64,000 nucleotides of DNA. It comes from Bidens hawaiensis (taxonomy: Eukaryota > Streptophyta > Magnoliopsida > Asterales > Asteraceae). The position numbers and the translations under genes are program-made. The notes under the pieces were generated by a model. That model had not been told where the DNA came from. It was given only the letters and a program-made list of their open reading frames with translations, and made no database searches. Shown piece after piece: positions 54,671 through 64,000 of the stretch (its first letter is position 1; each line of letters opens with the position of its first letter). The DNA is taken from contig JAIQDT010014641.1 in NCBI GenBank assembly GCA_021521415.1, positions 62,001 through 126,000 of the forward strand. The letters run 5' to 3'.

Positions 54671-56865
54671 CACTTAAGACACACTAGTGCATTTTGAGCC
54701 ACCGAATCTCATATTTTCTCTAAAACTATTTTATAAACTAATTTTAAATTGTTTTCTCAAAACACATGGTATGTTGAATCAAACTTGATTTTATAACAAG
54801 TTTGGACCGACAAAACCAAACACTCGCTTAACCGACGTCGAGGTTCTTCTTAATAGAACTACACACTTGGTTAAGCTCCTTTTGATTTCATTGAGTTATC
54901 GCGTAACATTTTGGAACCTCGGCTTCAAGCTTGACCAATTATCAAGACTCGAACCGACAAATCCAAACACTCGTAAAGTCTCGTTTTGGTATCTATTTAA
55001 CTTTAAAATATTGCAATTATACCCAAATATTTTCCAAAATCATTACTTTAATTCCTTATGTGTTTACATATTAGTCTTCAAACTTTAATTATTTATGTTA
55101 CTTGTCAAATTATATTACTATAAAATCTTTCAAAACCATCTACTAACTGAAAATCCTTTTTAATCTAGGTCTTGCCCGTTGAACTACCCTTCCCCCATTT
55201 TATCGTAAACTATCCTTCATCTTACTATTTCATGTGAGTATATTTCATCCCTCGTTTTCACTTTTATACTTTGGGGGTAACATGCATACTTATCCAAAAC
55301 AAGAACGATTTATAATACTCTATCTTCAAACCACAAACTCTAGGGTGTATGATACTTAGAATACTTGTTCTATTGTGGGTTATATGTTTCATATGCTTTA
55401 CGTACACGAGTGTTTACTTTATGTTGTTTTGAAACGCAATAAGTATGATCATACGCACCCCTAACTACTTAGCCATGTGCTAGTAGCATAGGGCATCATT
55501 ATCCGAGTATGTTGGTTGCTACCGATTAGAAAGGATCCTCTTTTACATATGTTTTATATACCACGATTGATGCTTTTATTTATAGTATCATATACTTTTG
55601 CGGATTCGCTCATATTATATATACTCAAAACTATGAAATTACTCACCAACATACGTGTTGACAAATATTATTTTATGCATTGTTACAGATTTGATTATTA
55701 CTTGACTTGGAGTTTGAAGACGCCATTCTAATTGATACCGCTAGGTTATTAGAAGAATGAACAATATTTATTTCTTGTATTTGATGTTTATTTGTATGAA
55801 CGAGATGTGTTACTTTAGTGATTGAATGAAATTAATGAGTTGGTTAAATATTGTCACTTTAATAGTGTGTTGTGTTCATGGGCCATCCGTTGCACCCCTG
55901 CAAGTTCTGTGGCCTTTGGTCGGGGTGTGACAGATTAGTATTAGAGCCAAGACTATAGGATAGGCGGTTAGAAATAACGGCCTAGTATAGTTTTGCTTTC
56001 GGTTCCTTATACGTGTTACCCTACTTGATTGTTCATTACACGTATATATTTATTTCCTTATTTATTTCATTTTCTCCAAAATATGCACATACACACACTC
56101 TCATAGTATTCCAAGGTATCCCTACCTTAAACGCAAAAATAGTAGTTTTTATATTGTGTTTTATGGATCTCAAAATTAATTTGGATCCCGTTATTTAAGA
56201 TCCCTTAAAGATTGCATTTATATCGGGTTTGTAGCCATCATAGAGGGTGAAACACTATGAAACGATCATTTGACAAAAAGATTCCAAGAATCGATGGTGA
56301 TTTACTTACCTTGGATGGTTGAATTGTAGTGTTCGTCTTCTAGGCCAACGAACCGTGTTATACATGTCAATACTTTAAGTTGTCGAATGCAAGCGTTCCG
56401 GTTGCCTCCTTATATTTTGGTGTTGGAAACATAAAATCCACGGTGATACGTGGATAGGTGTTTTTAACATCTCGTTGTATCTCCGTTCTTATTATATGTT
56501 ATTATCGTGATTTGAGTCAACAACTAGAAAGACACGGTGATACGTGCACATGTTCGACTCCATCTATCATTTGATACAAGTTTTACTGGTCGGGATATCA
56601 AATGATGGTGGTTCATGTACGACTTTCCAGACTATATATGAATTTCAATATCTCAAAACCTTCAATTTTCGAATGTCAAATGTTTGAAACTTATATATAT
56701 ACATACATTTTATCTTTTGATTCAAGTAAAAAATAGTTTTTACTAACATTCTCATCCTCATAATTCTAGGTCTCACAATCATAAAAAACCCCATGTTTAA
56801 ATAATTTCCCTTATACTTATATCAATTACCCCAAACTTATATCATTTCTCTTTTATTATTTTAGA

Positions 56866-58118
56866 ATGCCTCCACTTCGTAGCCAAACTCACAAGCCGAG
56901 CTCCGGTCGTCGGATGGCCGCTATGGTTGCTAAAGAAATCGCCGCTGTGATTCCCGGACTTATAACTCAAATTCAAGCCACCCAAACCACTGTTACTCAA
57001 ACCACACCTAACCCCACACCCTTCGCCTTGAAAAATTTCACCGGTGCCAACCCATCTCAGTTTCATGGCGAAAACTGTGCCACTACCTTATTACAATGGT
57101 TTGAAAAGATGGAAAGCGTCTTTACTCTTTGAGAATGCCCCGAACCCAAGAAAATCGCATACGCCTAAAGCATGTTCAAGGGAACCGCCCGCACATGGTG
57201 GAATGGTGTAATGTTCGCCAATGGGGTGGAAGTAGCTATGGCCTACTCATGGACCAAGCTCAAGGAAGTCATGATGAATAAATTTTTCCCAAAACATGAA
57301 ATCCAAAAACTTGAATCCGAATTTTAGGAACTAAAGAAGAGAGTGGTGACAACTCCGCCTACTCTGACCGCATTCATGAGCATAATCTTTTGGTTCCTCA
57401 CTTGGTCACTCCCCTCAAGCGGGCGATTGACAAGTATGTCAGTGGTTTGCCTATGCAAATCCGCGACTCGGTGATGAGTAGTAAACCGCAAACCCTTCAC
57501 GATGCAATTACCCTAGCCGGTGATCTTTCCGAAAACCATGTTAAAGCCGATACCCTCACCATCAAAAGCTCCAATAAAACCAATGAGAAGAATACTCCCG
57601 AACCATCAACCCTTACCAAAGTTGACCCGCAAACCCCAATCCATAAACTACTCCAACTCATCCCACCACACCAAAAAGAAAAGCAAACCAAATTACCAAA
57701 CTATGCCGTCACTCACCCATCACAACCTCAAACACAATCCCAAGCACCCCAAAACCGAAAACCGTACTCTGGCTCTCACCCTTTGTGTAACACTTGTCAA
57801 CACCATCATCCCACTTACTTTACTTGCCGTCAATTCACCAAGTGTAACCGCTATGGTCACACTAGAAACGTGTGTCGGGGAGCCTCTCGTGGACAACCCG
57901 CTCCACCAAGATTTGCTTCAACTAACCAAAACCGACCCGCACCATTTTCTCAAAACCCTCCTCCCCAACCTAGGGCTTTTTTCAATTGTGGAGACCCAAA
58001 TCATTTCCGCAATACTTGTCCTTGGCTTGCCTTCGTTAACCAATCCCAAGTCATGCCCACACCCTACTACCAAACCCAAACTTACCAAGTTCAAGCCTAT
58101 CAACCTCAAATCCCGTAA
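56866..58118 (+). pseudogene. Gypsy gag
   Basis: ATG 56866 opens a frame with PFALKNFTGANPSQFHGE and LLQWFEKMESVF, the start of the retrotransposon-gag domain. After stops it continues with FKGTARTWWNGVMFANG and LKEVMMNKFFPKHEIQKLE. A frameshift near 57330-57390 leads to PLKRAIDKYVSGLPMQIRD and a Pro/Gln-rich tail with CCHC-like knuckles: CNRYGHTRNVC and FFNCGDPNHFRNTC, in which the first Cys of the second knuckle is Phe. Gag would form the particle and bind RNA. At least three disabling changes are visible, and the gag tail stops at 58116. Confidence 0.8.
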
Positions 58119-58904
58119 CTCTTGGCTCCTCCCTCTCAACCGCTCCAAGCCATGCAAGCCCTTCCTCCTCCGCCACACTCGCAAGCTATGCAAGCTCTCC
58201 TTCCTCCTCCAGCTCAACATGTCAACCACGGCAATCAAGGGCGTGCTTTTATGATGAACGCCAACCAAGCTCACGTTGCCAACGATGTGGTGAACGGTAC
58301 GTTTTTAGTAAATGAGTATTTAGCTTCAATTTTATTTGATACCGGAGCTGATAGGAGCTTTGTTTCTTTTATATTTGAATCTATTCTTGCCGTACCCCGC
58401 ACTAAACTTTCTCGCCCTTTTTATGTCGAAGTCGCCAATGGTAGCTCCATCACCATCGATTCGGTCATTCGAAATTGTATTCTCACTCTTTGCAAGCGCG
58501 AATTCTCCATTGATCTCATCCCGATGCAAATGGGAAGCTTCAACATCATAGTAGGCATGGATCGGTTAGCTTTGCACCGTGCCGAAGTCGTTTGTTATGA
58601 CAAATTCATTCGAATTCCGCTCGTCAATGGCAAAACCCCCAAAGTCTTTGGCAAAACGATTCCCAAGAAACTCAACCTTATGTGTTTCTCTCGATCTCGT
58701 AAGTACTTGCGCCAAAAGTACGTTCCATTCCTAGCCCAAGCGGTGGTGAAAGATCCCAAAGAAAAGAAAATTCAAGACATTCCCGTTGTTTGTGAATTTC
58801 TCAGTATTTTTCCTGAAGACATCTCTGGTCTCCCACCAGTTCGTCCTGTTGAATTTCAAATCGACCTTGTGCCCGGCGCGACTCCCGTAGCCAAGGCTCC
58901 ATAG
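58119..58904 (+). pseudogene. Gypsy aspartic protease
   Basis: In the same frame as the gag tail. After a repeated MQALPPPPHSQA-type linker (residues 11-32), the retropepsin site ILFDTGADRSFVS has the catalytic DTG box intact, and FNIIVGMDRLALHRAEVVCY is the typical second block. The frame continues through FLSIFPEDISGLPPVRPVEF, the usual protease-RT linker, and ends at an in-frame TAG (58902). Confidence 0.85.
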
Positions 58905-60191
58905 GGTTTAGCTCATTCAGAATTGCAAGAGTTATCGAAACAACTTCAAGAACTCTCCGATAAGGGCTTTATCCGTCCAAACTCTTCCCCTTGGGGCACT
59001 CCCGTTCTCTTCGAGAAAAAGAAAGATGGCTCGTTTCACATGTGTATCGATTAATTGGAACCCTATAAACTCACCATTAAAAATCGTTACCCTTTGCCTC
59101 GAATCGACGACCTCTTCGACCAACTCCAAGGCGCAACTTGCTTTTCCAAAATCGATATTTGATCGGGTTATCATCAATTGCTTGTTCATGAAGACGACAT
59201 TCCAAAAACCGCTTTTCATACTCGGTATAGACATTACGAATTCTTGGTAATGCCATTCGGATTAACCAATGCACCCGCGGTATTAATGGACCTCATGAAC
59301 CGCGTTTTCAAACAATTATTGGACAAATTCGTAATTGTCTTTATCGATGACATCCTTATCTTCTCTAAGACCCAATCCGAACATGAGCATCATTTACGTT
59401 CCATTCTCGACCTCCTGAGAAAAGAACAACTTTATGCCAAGTTCTCAAAATGTGAATTTTGGTTAAAAGAAGTTCAAATTTTGGATCACATCGTTAACGA
59501 TAAAGGTATTCATGTTGATCCCGCCAAAATCGAGGTTGTAAAAAATTGGAAAACTCCATCCACTCCCACGGAAATCCGATATTTCCTTGGTTTGGCTTGG
59601 TATTATCGGAAATTCATTCTAAACTTCTCTAAAATCGCGTTACCCCTCACTGCACTAACTCATAAAGGAAAACCTTATGAATGGGGACTGAAACAAGAAG
59701 AAGCTTTCCAAACTCTAAAGCATATGTTTTGAAATGCTCCCGTCTTAACCCTTCCCGATGGAAATGGCGACTTTGTGGTATTTTGTGATGCATGCAACCA
59801 AGGTCTCGGTTGTGTTCTCATGCAACGAGGTCAAGTTATCGCATATGCCTCAAGGCAACTTAAGGTTCACGAAAAAAATTACACGACTCATGATCTCGAA
59901 CTTGGTGCCGTCATTTTCGCTCTCAAATTCTGGAGACATTATATTTATAGCGCCAAATGTGTTGTATTCACTGATCATAAAAGTCTCCAACACATCTTTG
60001 ACCAAAAAGATCTCAACATGAGACAACGTCGATGGGCCGAATTACTTAGTGATTACGATTGTGAAATTCGCTACCACCCTGGTAAAGCGAATGTTGTAGC
60101 TGATGCCCTTAGTCGTAAAGTTAATGTTAAATTCGTTCTGCTTCATAGCATTATCATACAAGCTGATCTCCAAGACCACATCTATCGAGCC
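58905..60191 (+). pseudogene. Gypsy reverse transcriptase and RNase H
   Basis: One frame carries RT and RNase H with stops at 59052, 59160 and 59730. RT blocks: [66 protein letters not shown] (catalytic FIDD) and [16 protein letters not shown]. RNase [40 protein letters not shown] and [13 protein letters not shown], with the Asp/Glu/Asp residues present. The stop at 59160 is TGA in the block where CGA or another Arg codon is common, compatible with methyl-C deamination. It is cut after LQDHIYRA at the border of the next element. Confidence 0.85.
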
Positions 60192-61478
60192 TGATGTGTG
60201 TGCGTGCGTAGGGTAAAATATAAGAGTTTGGATGTTTAGCTTTTGCAAAAGATCGTGTTTTAAATTTATAAAAGTGATTTCTACAAAGACTAAACACACA
60301 CAAAATAGGCAAGTGTACCTATCGTATATGTAGAATAGTATTGGTAAGAACCAAGTATCGATCCGTGGACGCAAATGTTTCTAATAATAAATTGTTGTTC
60401 TACTTCAATCGGAGGTTTTAATCATTTTGGGGTTAATTTTTGAACTTTTATAAAATATAAATATTTGTATATAATATATAGGTAACCAAGAAGAGAGTTT
60501 CTAAACGAGGAGTTCAATTACGTGAAGGTTACCATCTAAGATCAAGAATCCACTCTATTTTAGCATTGATAATTAATATTCAAACATGTGATAAAACTTG
60601 TCGTAGCAATATATGATCTAAAGCTCCTTAAGCCTTAAGTGAGCATCTTTGGCACTAAGGAGGTAACATGCGCATTTTAAAGTCCATCCTTTCCTAATGT
60701 CATGCTACCTCAATGATGTCAATTTAAGTTGGCAAGTAGTTTCGTAAAGTAGAAAGATTAGGATTGACTTCGATTTCTCAAATACCAATTCTAACAACTT
60801 CGGGTGGTTGTAGTTAACTCACACAGCCTCCCCTTGGTTGATTTATGTAGGTTATAATTACACATTCCGTTAACATATGATTTCTTTAACTAGCATGATA
60901 TCCTAAGCAAAGCCATTTTCGGATTACCAAGACTTAGAGAAATACATCATAACTTATATCTCATCATTTCTAAGTAAAATATAGGGATCATGTTTCGATA
61001 ATGTATCAAAGTATTTCTATTTTTCAAGAACATGAATCGATCATGAACGATTGCCAATAGAATTGATAACCACCAACTTTGAATTAGTAATTTAATATGG
61101 TGAAACATTTCTCGTCAAAAGATAATTGTAATATAACCATGTACTTTACTAGACTACACCACATGTTTTATATAATTATCAAGTAAAACAAAGCTTCTTC
61201 AAAGATATTAGATGGTAAATGGAGTTTAGCTCATAATGAGCATGGTGATTAACATTAGGATGGATGATAATAACAAATACATGATTAAACTAGAACAATC
61301 TAACCAAATGTAGATGAATCTTCCTTCTTAATGATGATGGTGATGATTGATGGTGATGACCTCCAAGCCTTCAAACTCTTCACTAGATCTTCAATGTGAG
61401 TATTAGTGTGTGTTTTTATAAGTGAAAACCGGATAAAACTCTCTTCAAGGCACACCAAATGAGTGCAACATGAGCCAC

Positions 61479-61486
61479 TATTTATA
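61479..61486 (-). promoter_or_regulatory. LTR TATA box
   Basis: TATAAATA within CCTATAAATAGTGG on the minus strand, about 10 bp after the last array motif. Confidence 0.65.
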
Positions 61487-61493
61487 GGCAATC

Positions 61494-61745
61494 TGGAGTG
61501 AAAAGCACGGCCCGGTGCTTACGTAGGCACGCCCCCGTGCTTTTTAGTGACATGTGCTAATTCTTTTTGTCGTTTCTGGAAGGTAGGCACGGCCCCGTGC
61601 TTCCTGAGGCACGCCTCCGTGCTTTTTAGTGACATGTGCTAATTCTTTCTCTCGTTTCTGAAAGGTAAGCACGGCCCCTTCCAAAAGCACAGCCCCGTGT
61701 TTTCAGAAGCACTTCCCCATGCTTTCTGAAGCACAGCCCCATGTT
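61494..61745. repeat. U3 array of GCACGGCCCCGTGC motifs
   Basis: About ten copies of the self-complementary core (GCACGGCCCCGTGCTT, GGCACGCCCCCGTGCTTT, GCACAGCCCCGTGT and others). Two lie in an 80-bp direct duplication that also carries TTTTTAGTGACATGTGCTAA. Confidence 0.9.
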
Positions 61746-62357
61746 TTGTTGTTTTCTTGGGTTTTCTTTGGTTTTTCTTTTGGTTTTCATTCGTTTCTTC
61801 TTTTGAAGCTTGGATTCACCTGAAAATACATTTTAACATGATAAGTAGTTATTGTAACTATATTATACGATAGAAGTTGCAGTTTTTAGAGATTATTTGA
61901 TGCTAAAAAGATGTATATTTTTATATACATCAAACATCCCCACACTTGAACCTTGTTTATCCTCAAGCAAGCTACTTATAAATATTATCTAAAAATAGCA
62001 AGTTAGTACCATAGCTTAAACATCCCCAAAAGAGTTCCAAGAAAATGGGAACAAAATATATAACCATAAATCATAGGAATATATGTAGTGTATATAAAAA
62101 GGTGATATGTTTTTATGAGTTTCCGTTTATGCAAAACGTTACGTTCTCACAATGTTCACTCACACTCGGTTTTATATCTGATCATACATGTGATGTATGT
62201 ATGTGAACACTCTTAGTCAAAATGCAACCTGTGAAAAATAAGCTTGTAGCAATTTCAAATCTCCACCTTTGTGAAGGGTTGCATAAATTAGAAGGTAATA
62301 TGGGTTGGTTTTGTGTGAGTAGGGATTTGGTATTTTGTGGTGGTTCAAGGGTTTAGG

Positions 62358-62860
62358 TTAATGAGGATGGTAAATACAACTTATGCGGATTGTCCGGAGT
62401 CTTAAGATGTCTTCAACGGTTAGCTCCTTTCTCCCGATTGATATATATATATATATATTAACTGGTGACTCTTTTAAGGTCAGATCGTTAAGACCAGTTT
62501 TGTCAAGGATGTGGATCTGTTCTTCCTCAATCCTGCTCTGAACATAACTCCCAACTCTAATGGATAGTTCGGCTTTGAGCCTAATAGCCCCCACCCTCAT
62601 TAGTTCGGTATATTCATGTGAGGCTGAGTTTGACTTTTTCTACATCTTTCTCATGGGATCAGTTTCCGTATCCTAAGCATCGTTCATATATTTTTGCTTT
62701 TCTTTCATTGCGCTTTTGGAAACTCCACAAAATGGTGGCCTTTGTTCGTCTTGGTGCCACTTTTTCTTCACCTCATTTCTAAAGAGAAAGATTCTCTCCC
62801 TAACTTCTGGAGGCAACCTAGGTTTTTGCAAAATGTATTCAACAAAAGAAATTGAAATCG
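62358..62860 (-). pseudogene. Second copy of the conserved ORF downstream of pol
   Basis: The frame reads, with one or more stops or shifts near 62640-62690, KKWHQDEQRPPFCG, SKSAMK, then MRVGAIRLKAELSIRVGS (62600-62547), IEEEQIHILDKTGLNDLTLK. It is collinear with 14892-15311 of the other Athila-like element. The first half is intact up to SAMK and the Cys-rich middle is damaged. Function unknown. Confidence 0.5.
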
Positions 62861-63645
62861 AAAGAATGCATTTCCAGTTCTTTAGGGTATGCCGGTAAAA
62901 GATCAGTGTCGTATTTTACCGGTGAGAGGAATAAAGTGGTATGGTAAGGATTTGTAAGGTTTTTGGGTTTTGTGATTTGAAGAATGGTTTGATGGGATTG
63001 TGACAATATTACCTTCTTCCTTATACAACGCTTCGTGCGGTCTTGAAATGAATAATTGCGACAAGTTCTAATTCACAAGAAACATACGACTCACTCAAAG
63101 CTTCCGAAAAAAATATTTATATGACATGAGGTTTATCTCACAGTAACGGAGGAATTGGGTATAAACGCCATATTTTGCATAAATTTCTTCTCAGTATTAC
63201 AAAACTTCTTTTTTACTTTTTCACTTTTTTTTGTTATAATAGATTTCTAGTTGGTTATTTGCAAAAAAAATTCTCTTGGATTTTCTTTTGGTTTTGTTAT
63301 AAAAATAGTCTTTATTTGCTATAAAAATTTTGTTATTAGAGAATATTATAATTAGTTGAGCAAGCAATTGGTCAAGTAATTCCCCTCCCCACACTTGAAT
63401 CTCACATTGTCCTCAATGTGAAAAGATTCATAAAAAGATTAATAATAAGATTCATATGAAGTATGGAGGGTAAAATGGAAAGGAACTTCCCTACGGGCTA
63501 ACGAAATTTTGACAGAGCGTCCCCAGCTTTTCGTTCGTTTTCCTGTAGTGTACCTGAGTAATAAAACTGCAAACAACCAACAAACATCCAAATCACAATT
63601 ATTATATATTTATTTTTATTTTTATTTCTATTTATAATGCCTAGT
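62861..63645. other. 3' region of the Athila-like element, non-coding
   Basis: AT-rich, with CCCCACACTTGAATCTCACA near 63390; no ORF seen. Confidence 0.5.
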
Positions 63646-64000
63646 TTAATCAGGGTCTTGGCCAGACCCTACTTCCAATATGTTACGGTTTTGGTGGAGG
63701 ATTAGTACCTCCAAAACATCTTCGAATGGACCATCGATGTATGGTTTTAACCGATGTCCATTAACTTTGAACTTGTGGCCGTCAGAATTTGAAATCTCAA
63801 CTGCCCCATAGTCAAAAACTGATTCAACTATGTGTGGACCTGTCCAACGAGATTTTAATTTTCCTGGGAAAAGACGTAAACGTGTGTTATATAATAGTAC
63901 ACGGTCGCCAACTTGAAATTTCTTATTTCTTTTCAAATAGGCATCGTGTAAACGTTTAGTCTTTTCTTTGTAAGACCTGGAATTTTCATATGCCAGTGCT
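63646..64000 (-). CDS. Athila-like integrase C-terminus, partial
   Basis: The frame is open from the window edge to the stop at 63646. It reads ENSRSYKEKTKRLHDAYLKR, FQVGDRVLLYNTRLRLFPGK, LKSRWTGPHIVESVFDYGAV and SDGHKFKVNGHRLKPYIDG, the C-terminal DNA-binding part of gypsy integrase. The codon at 63936 is TTG and not a start; coding continues upstream beyond 64000. This part has no stop, so this element may be younger than the first one. Confidence 0.85.
   Translation of the reverse strand, partial: ALAYENSRSYKEKTKRLHDAYLKRNKKFQVGDRVLLYNTRLRLFPGKLKSRWTGPHIVESVFDYGAVEISNSDGHKFKVNGHRLKPYIDGPFEDVLEVLILHQNRNILEVGSGQDPD

Larger units (their letters stand above)
54680..60191 (+). mobile_element. 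Ty3/gypsy retrotransposon, defective, 3' part displaced
   Basis: A plus-strand LTR ends GGTCGGGGTGTGACA at 55932. TTAGTATTAGAGCC (55935-55948), a mutated initiator-Met primer site, follows. Gag, protease, RT and RNase H come next, and the element is cut at 60191 by the second Athila-like element. The LTR start is not resolved; 54680 is only a lower bound after the tandem repeat. Integrase and the 3' LTR are not in the window. Confidence 0.8.
60192..61932 (-). repeat. 3' LTR of the second Athila-like element
   Basis: 1,741 bp, TGATGTGTGTGCG…TATATACATCA on the plus strand. On the minus strand U3 holds the array at 61494-61745, then the TATA box at 61486-61479. Confidence 0.8.
60192..64000 (-). 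mobile_element. Second Athila-like retrotransposon, partial
   Basis: Inserted in the gypsy pol with its 3' LTR (60192-61932) on the left. The minus-strand order is 3' LTR, polypurine tract AAGTGTGGGGATGTT (about 61947-61933), a long 3' region with the conserved ORF (62358-62860), and the integrase C-terminus (63646-64000), continuing past the window. The order is the same as in the first Athila-like element. GAGCC (60187-60191) should recur at the far end if the insertion is simple. Confidence 0.8.

Noticed and set aside
57520..58254. 244-codon alternative plus frame across gypsy gag
   Set aside because: The zinc knuckles and protease lie in the other frame; this one is a Pro/Thr-rich shadow.

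Overview
The window looks like transposon-dense nuclear DNA from a flowering plant, probably a eudicot; the repeat style recalls Asteraceae, but nothing here proves the family. It is AT-rich, has plant-type spliced genes, and holds LTR retrotransposons (Ty1/copia, Ty3/gypsy and two Athila-like elements), Helitron ends, and MULE, hAT and PIF/Harbinger elements. Only one host gene looks intact: a two-exon SPIRAL1-like microtubule gene (38926-39576, + strand).

Layout. 1-1507: Helitron-associated coding remnants (RPA-like OB-fold exons and the N-terminal part of a Helitron Rep/helicase), minus strand. 2747-4611: a truncated minus-strand LTR of a TGTAACATCC family. 4612-5321: a retroelement fragment with an initiator-Met primer site. 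5592-8171: a Tourist-like MITE split by a solo LTR (5603-7956, duplication GTTTG), itself split by a Helitron. 8245-8727: a hAT-like MITE. 9193-26540: the two ends of one Mutator-like element (duplication CATAAAGT), now carrying a MULE-type MITE (10538-11746) and an Athila-like retrotransposon (12558-26085). The 5' LTR of the Athila-like element is split by a degraded non-LTR retroelement (21494-25187) whose protein looks like the R2/restriction-like-endonuclease class. 26866-32406: a PIF/Harbinger element (duplication TAA) holding a minus LTR (27481-32081), which holds a plus solo LTR (28690-30836, duplication TAACT). 32804-38607: a dead copia element ending about 320 bp upstream of the SPIRAL1-like ATG. 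39683-52934: SINE-like, TIR and Helitron elements, two inverted LTR-like blocks and a 222-bp tandem duplication. 53305-60191: a 145-bp tandem repeat split by a MULE MITE, then a dead gypsy element. 60192-64000: a second Athila-like element inserted in the gypsy pol and running off the right edge.

The most interesting signals are: (1) the R2-like protein architecture in a plant element; (2) arrays of short inverted motifs just upstream of the TATA box in four different LTR groups, each with its own motif; (3) a GC-rich tandem-hairpin module shared by a copia LTR and an unrelated LTR family; (4) an uncharacterised ORF downstream of pol shared by both Athila-like elements. Apart from the SPIRAL1-like gene, the coding sequences are transposon genes, nearly all broken. 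All calls come from reading the sequence and remembered family features; no database search was possible.
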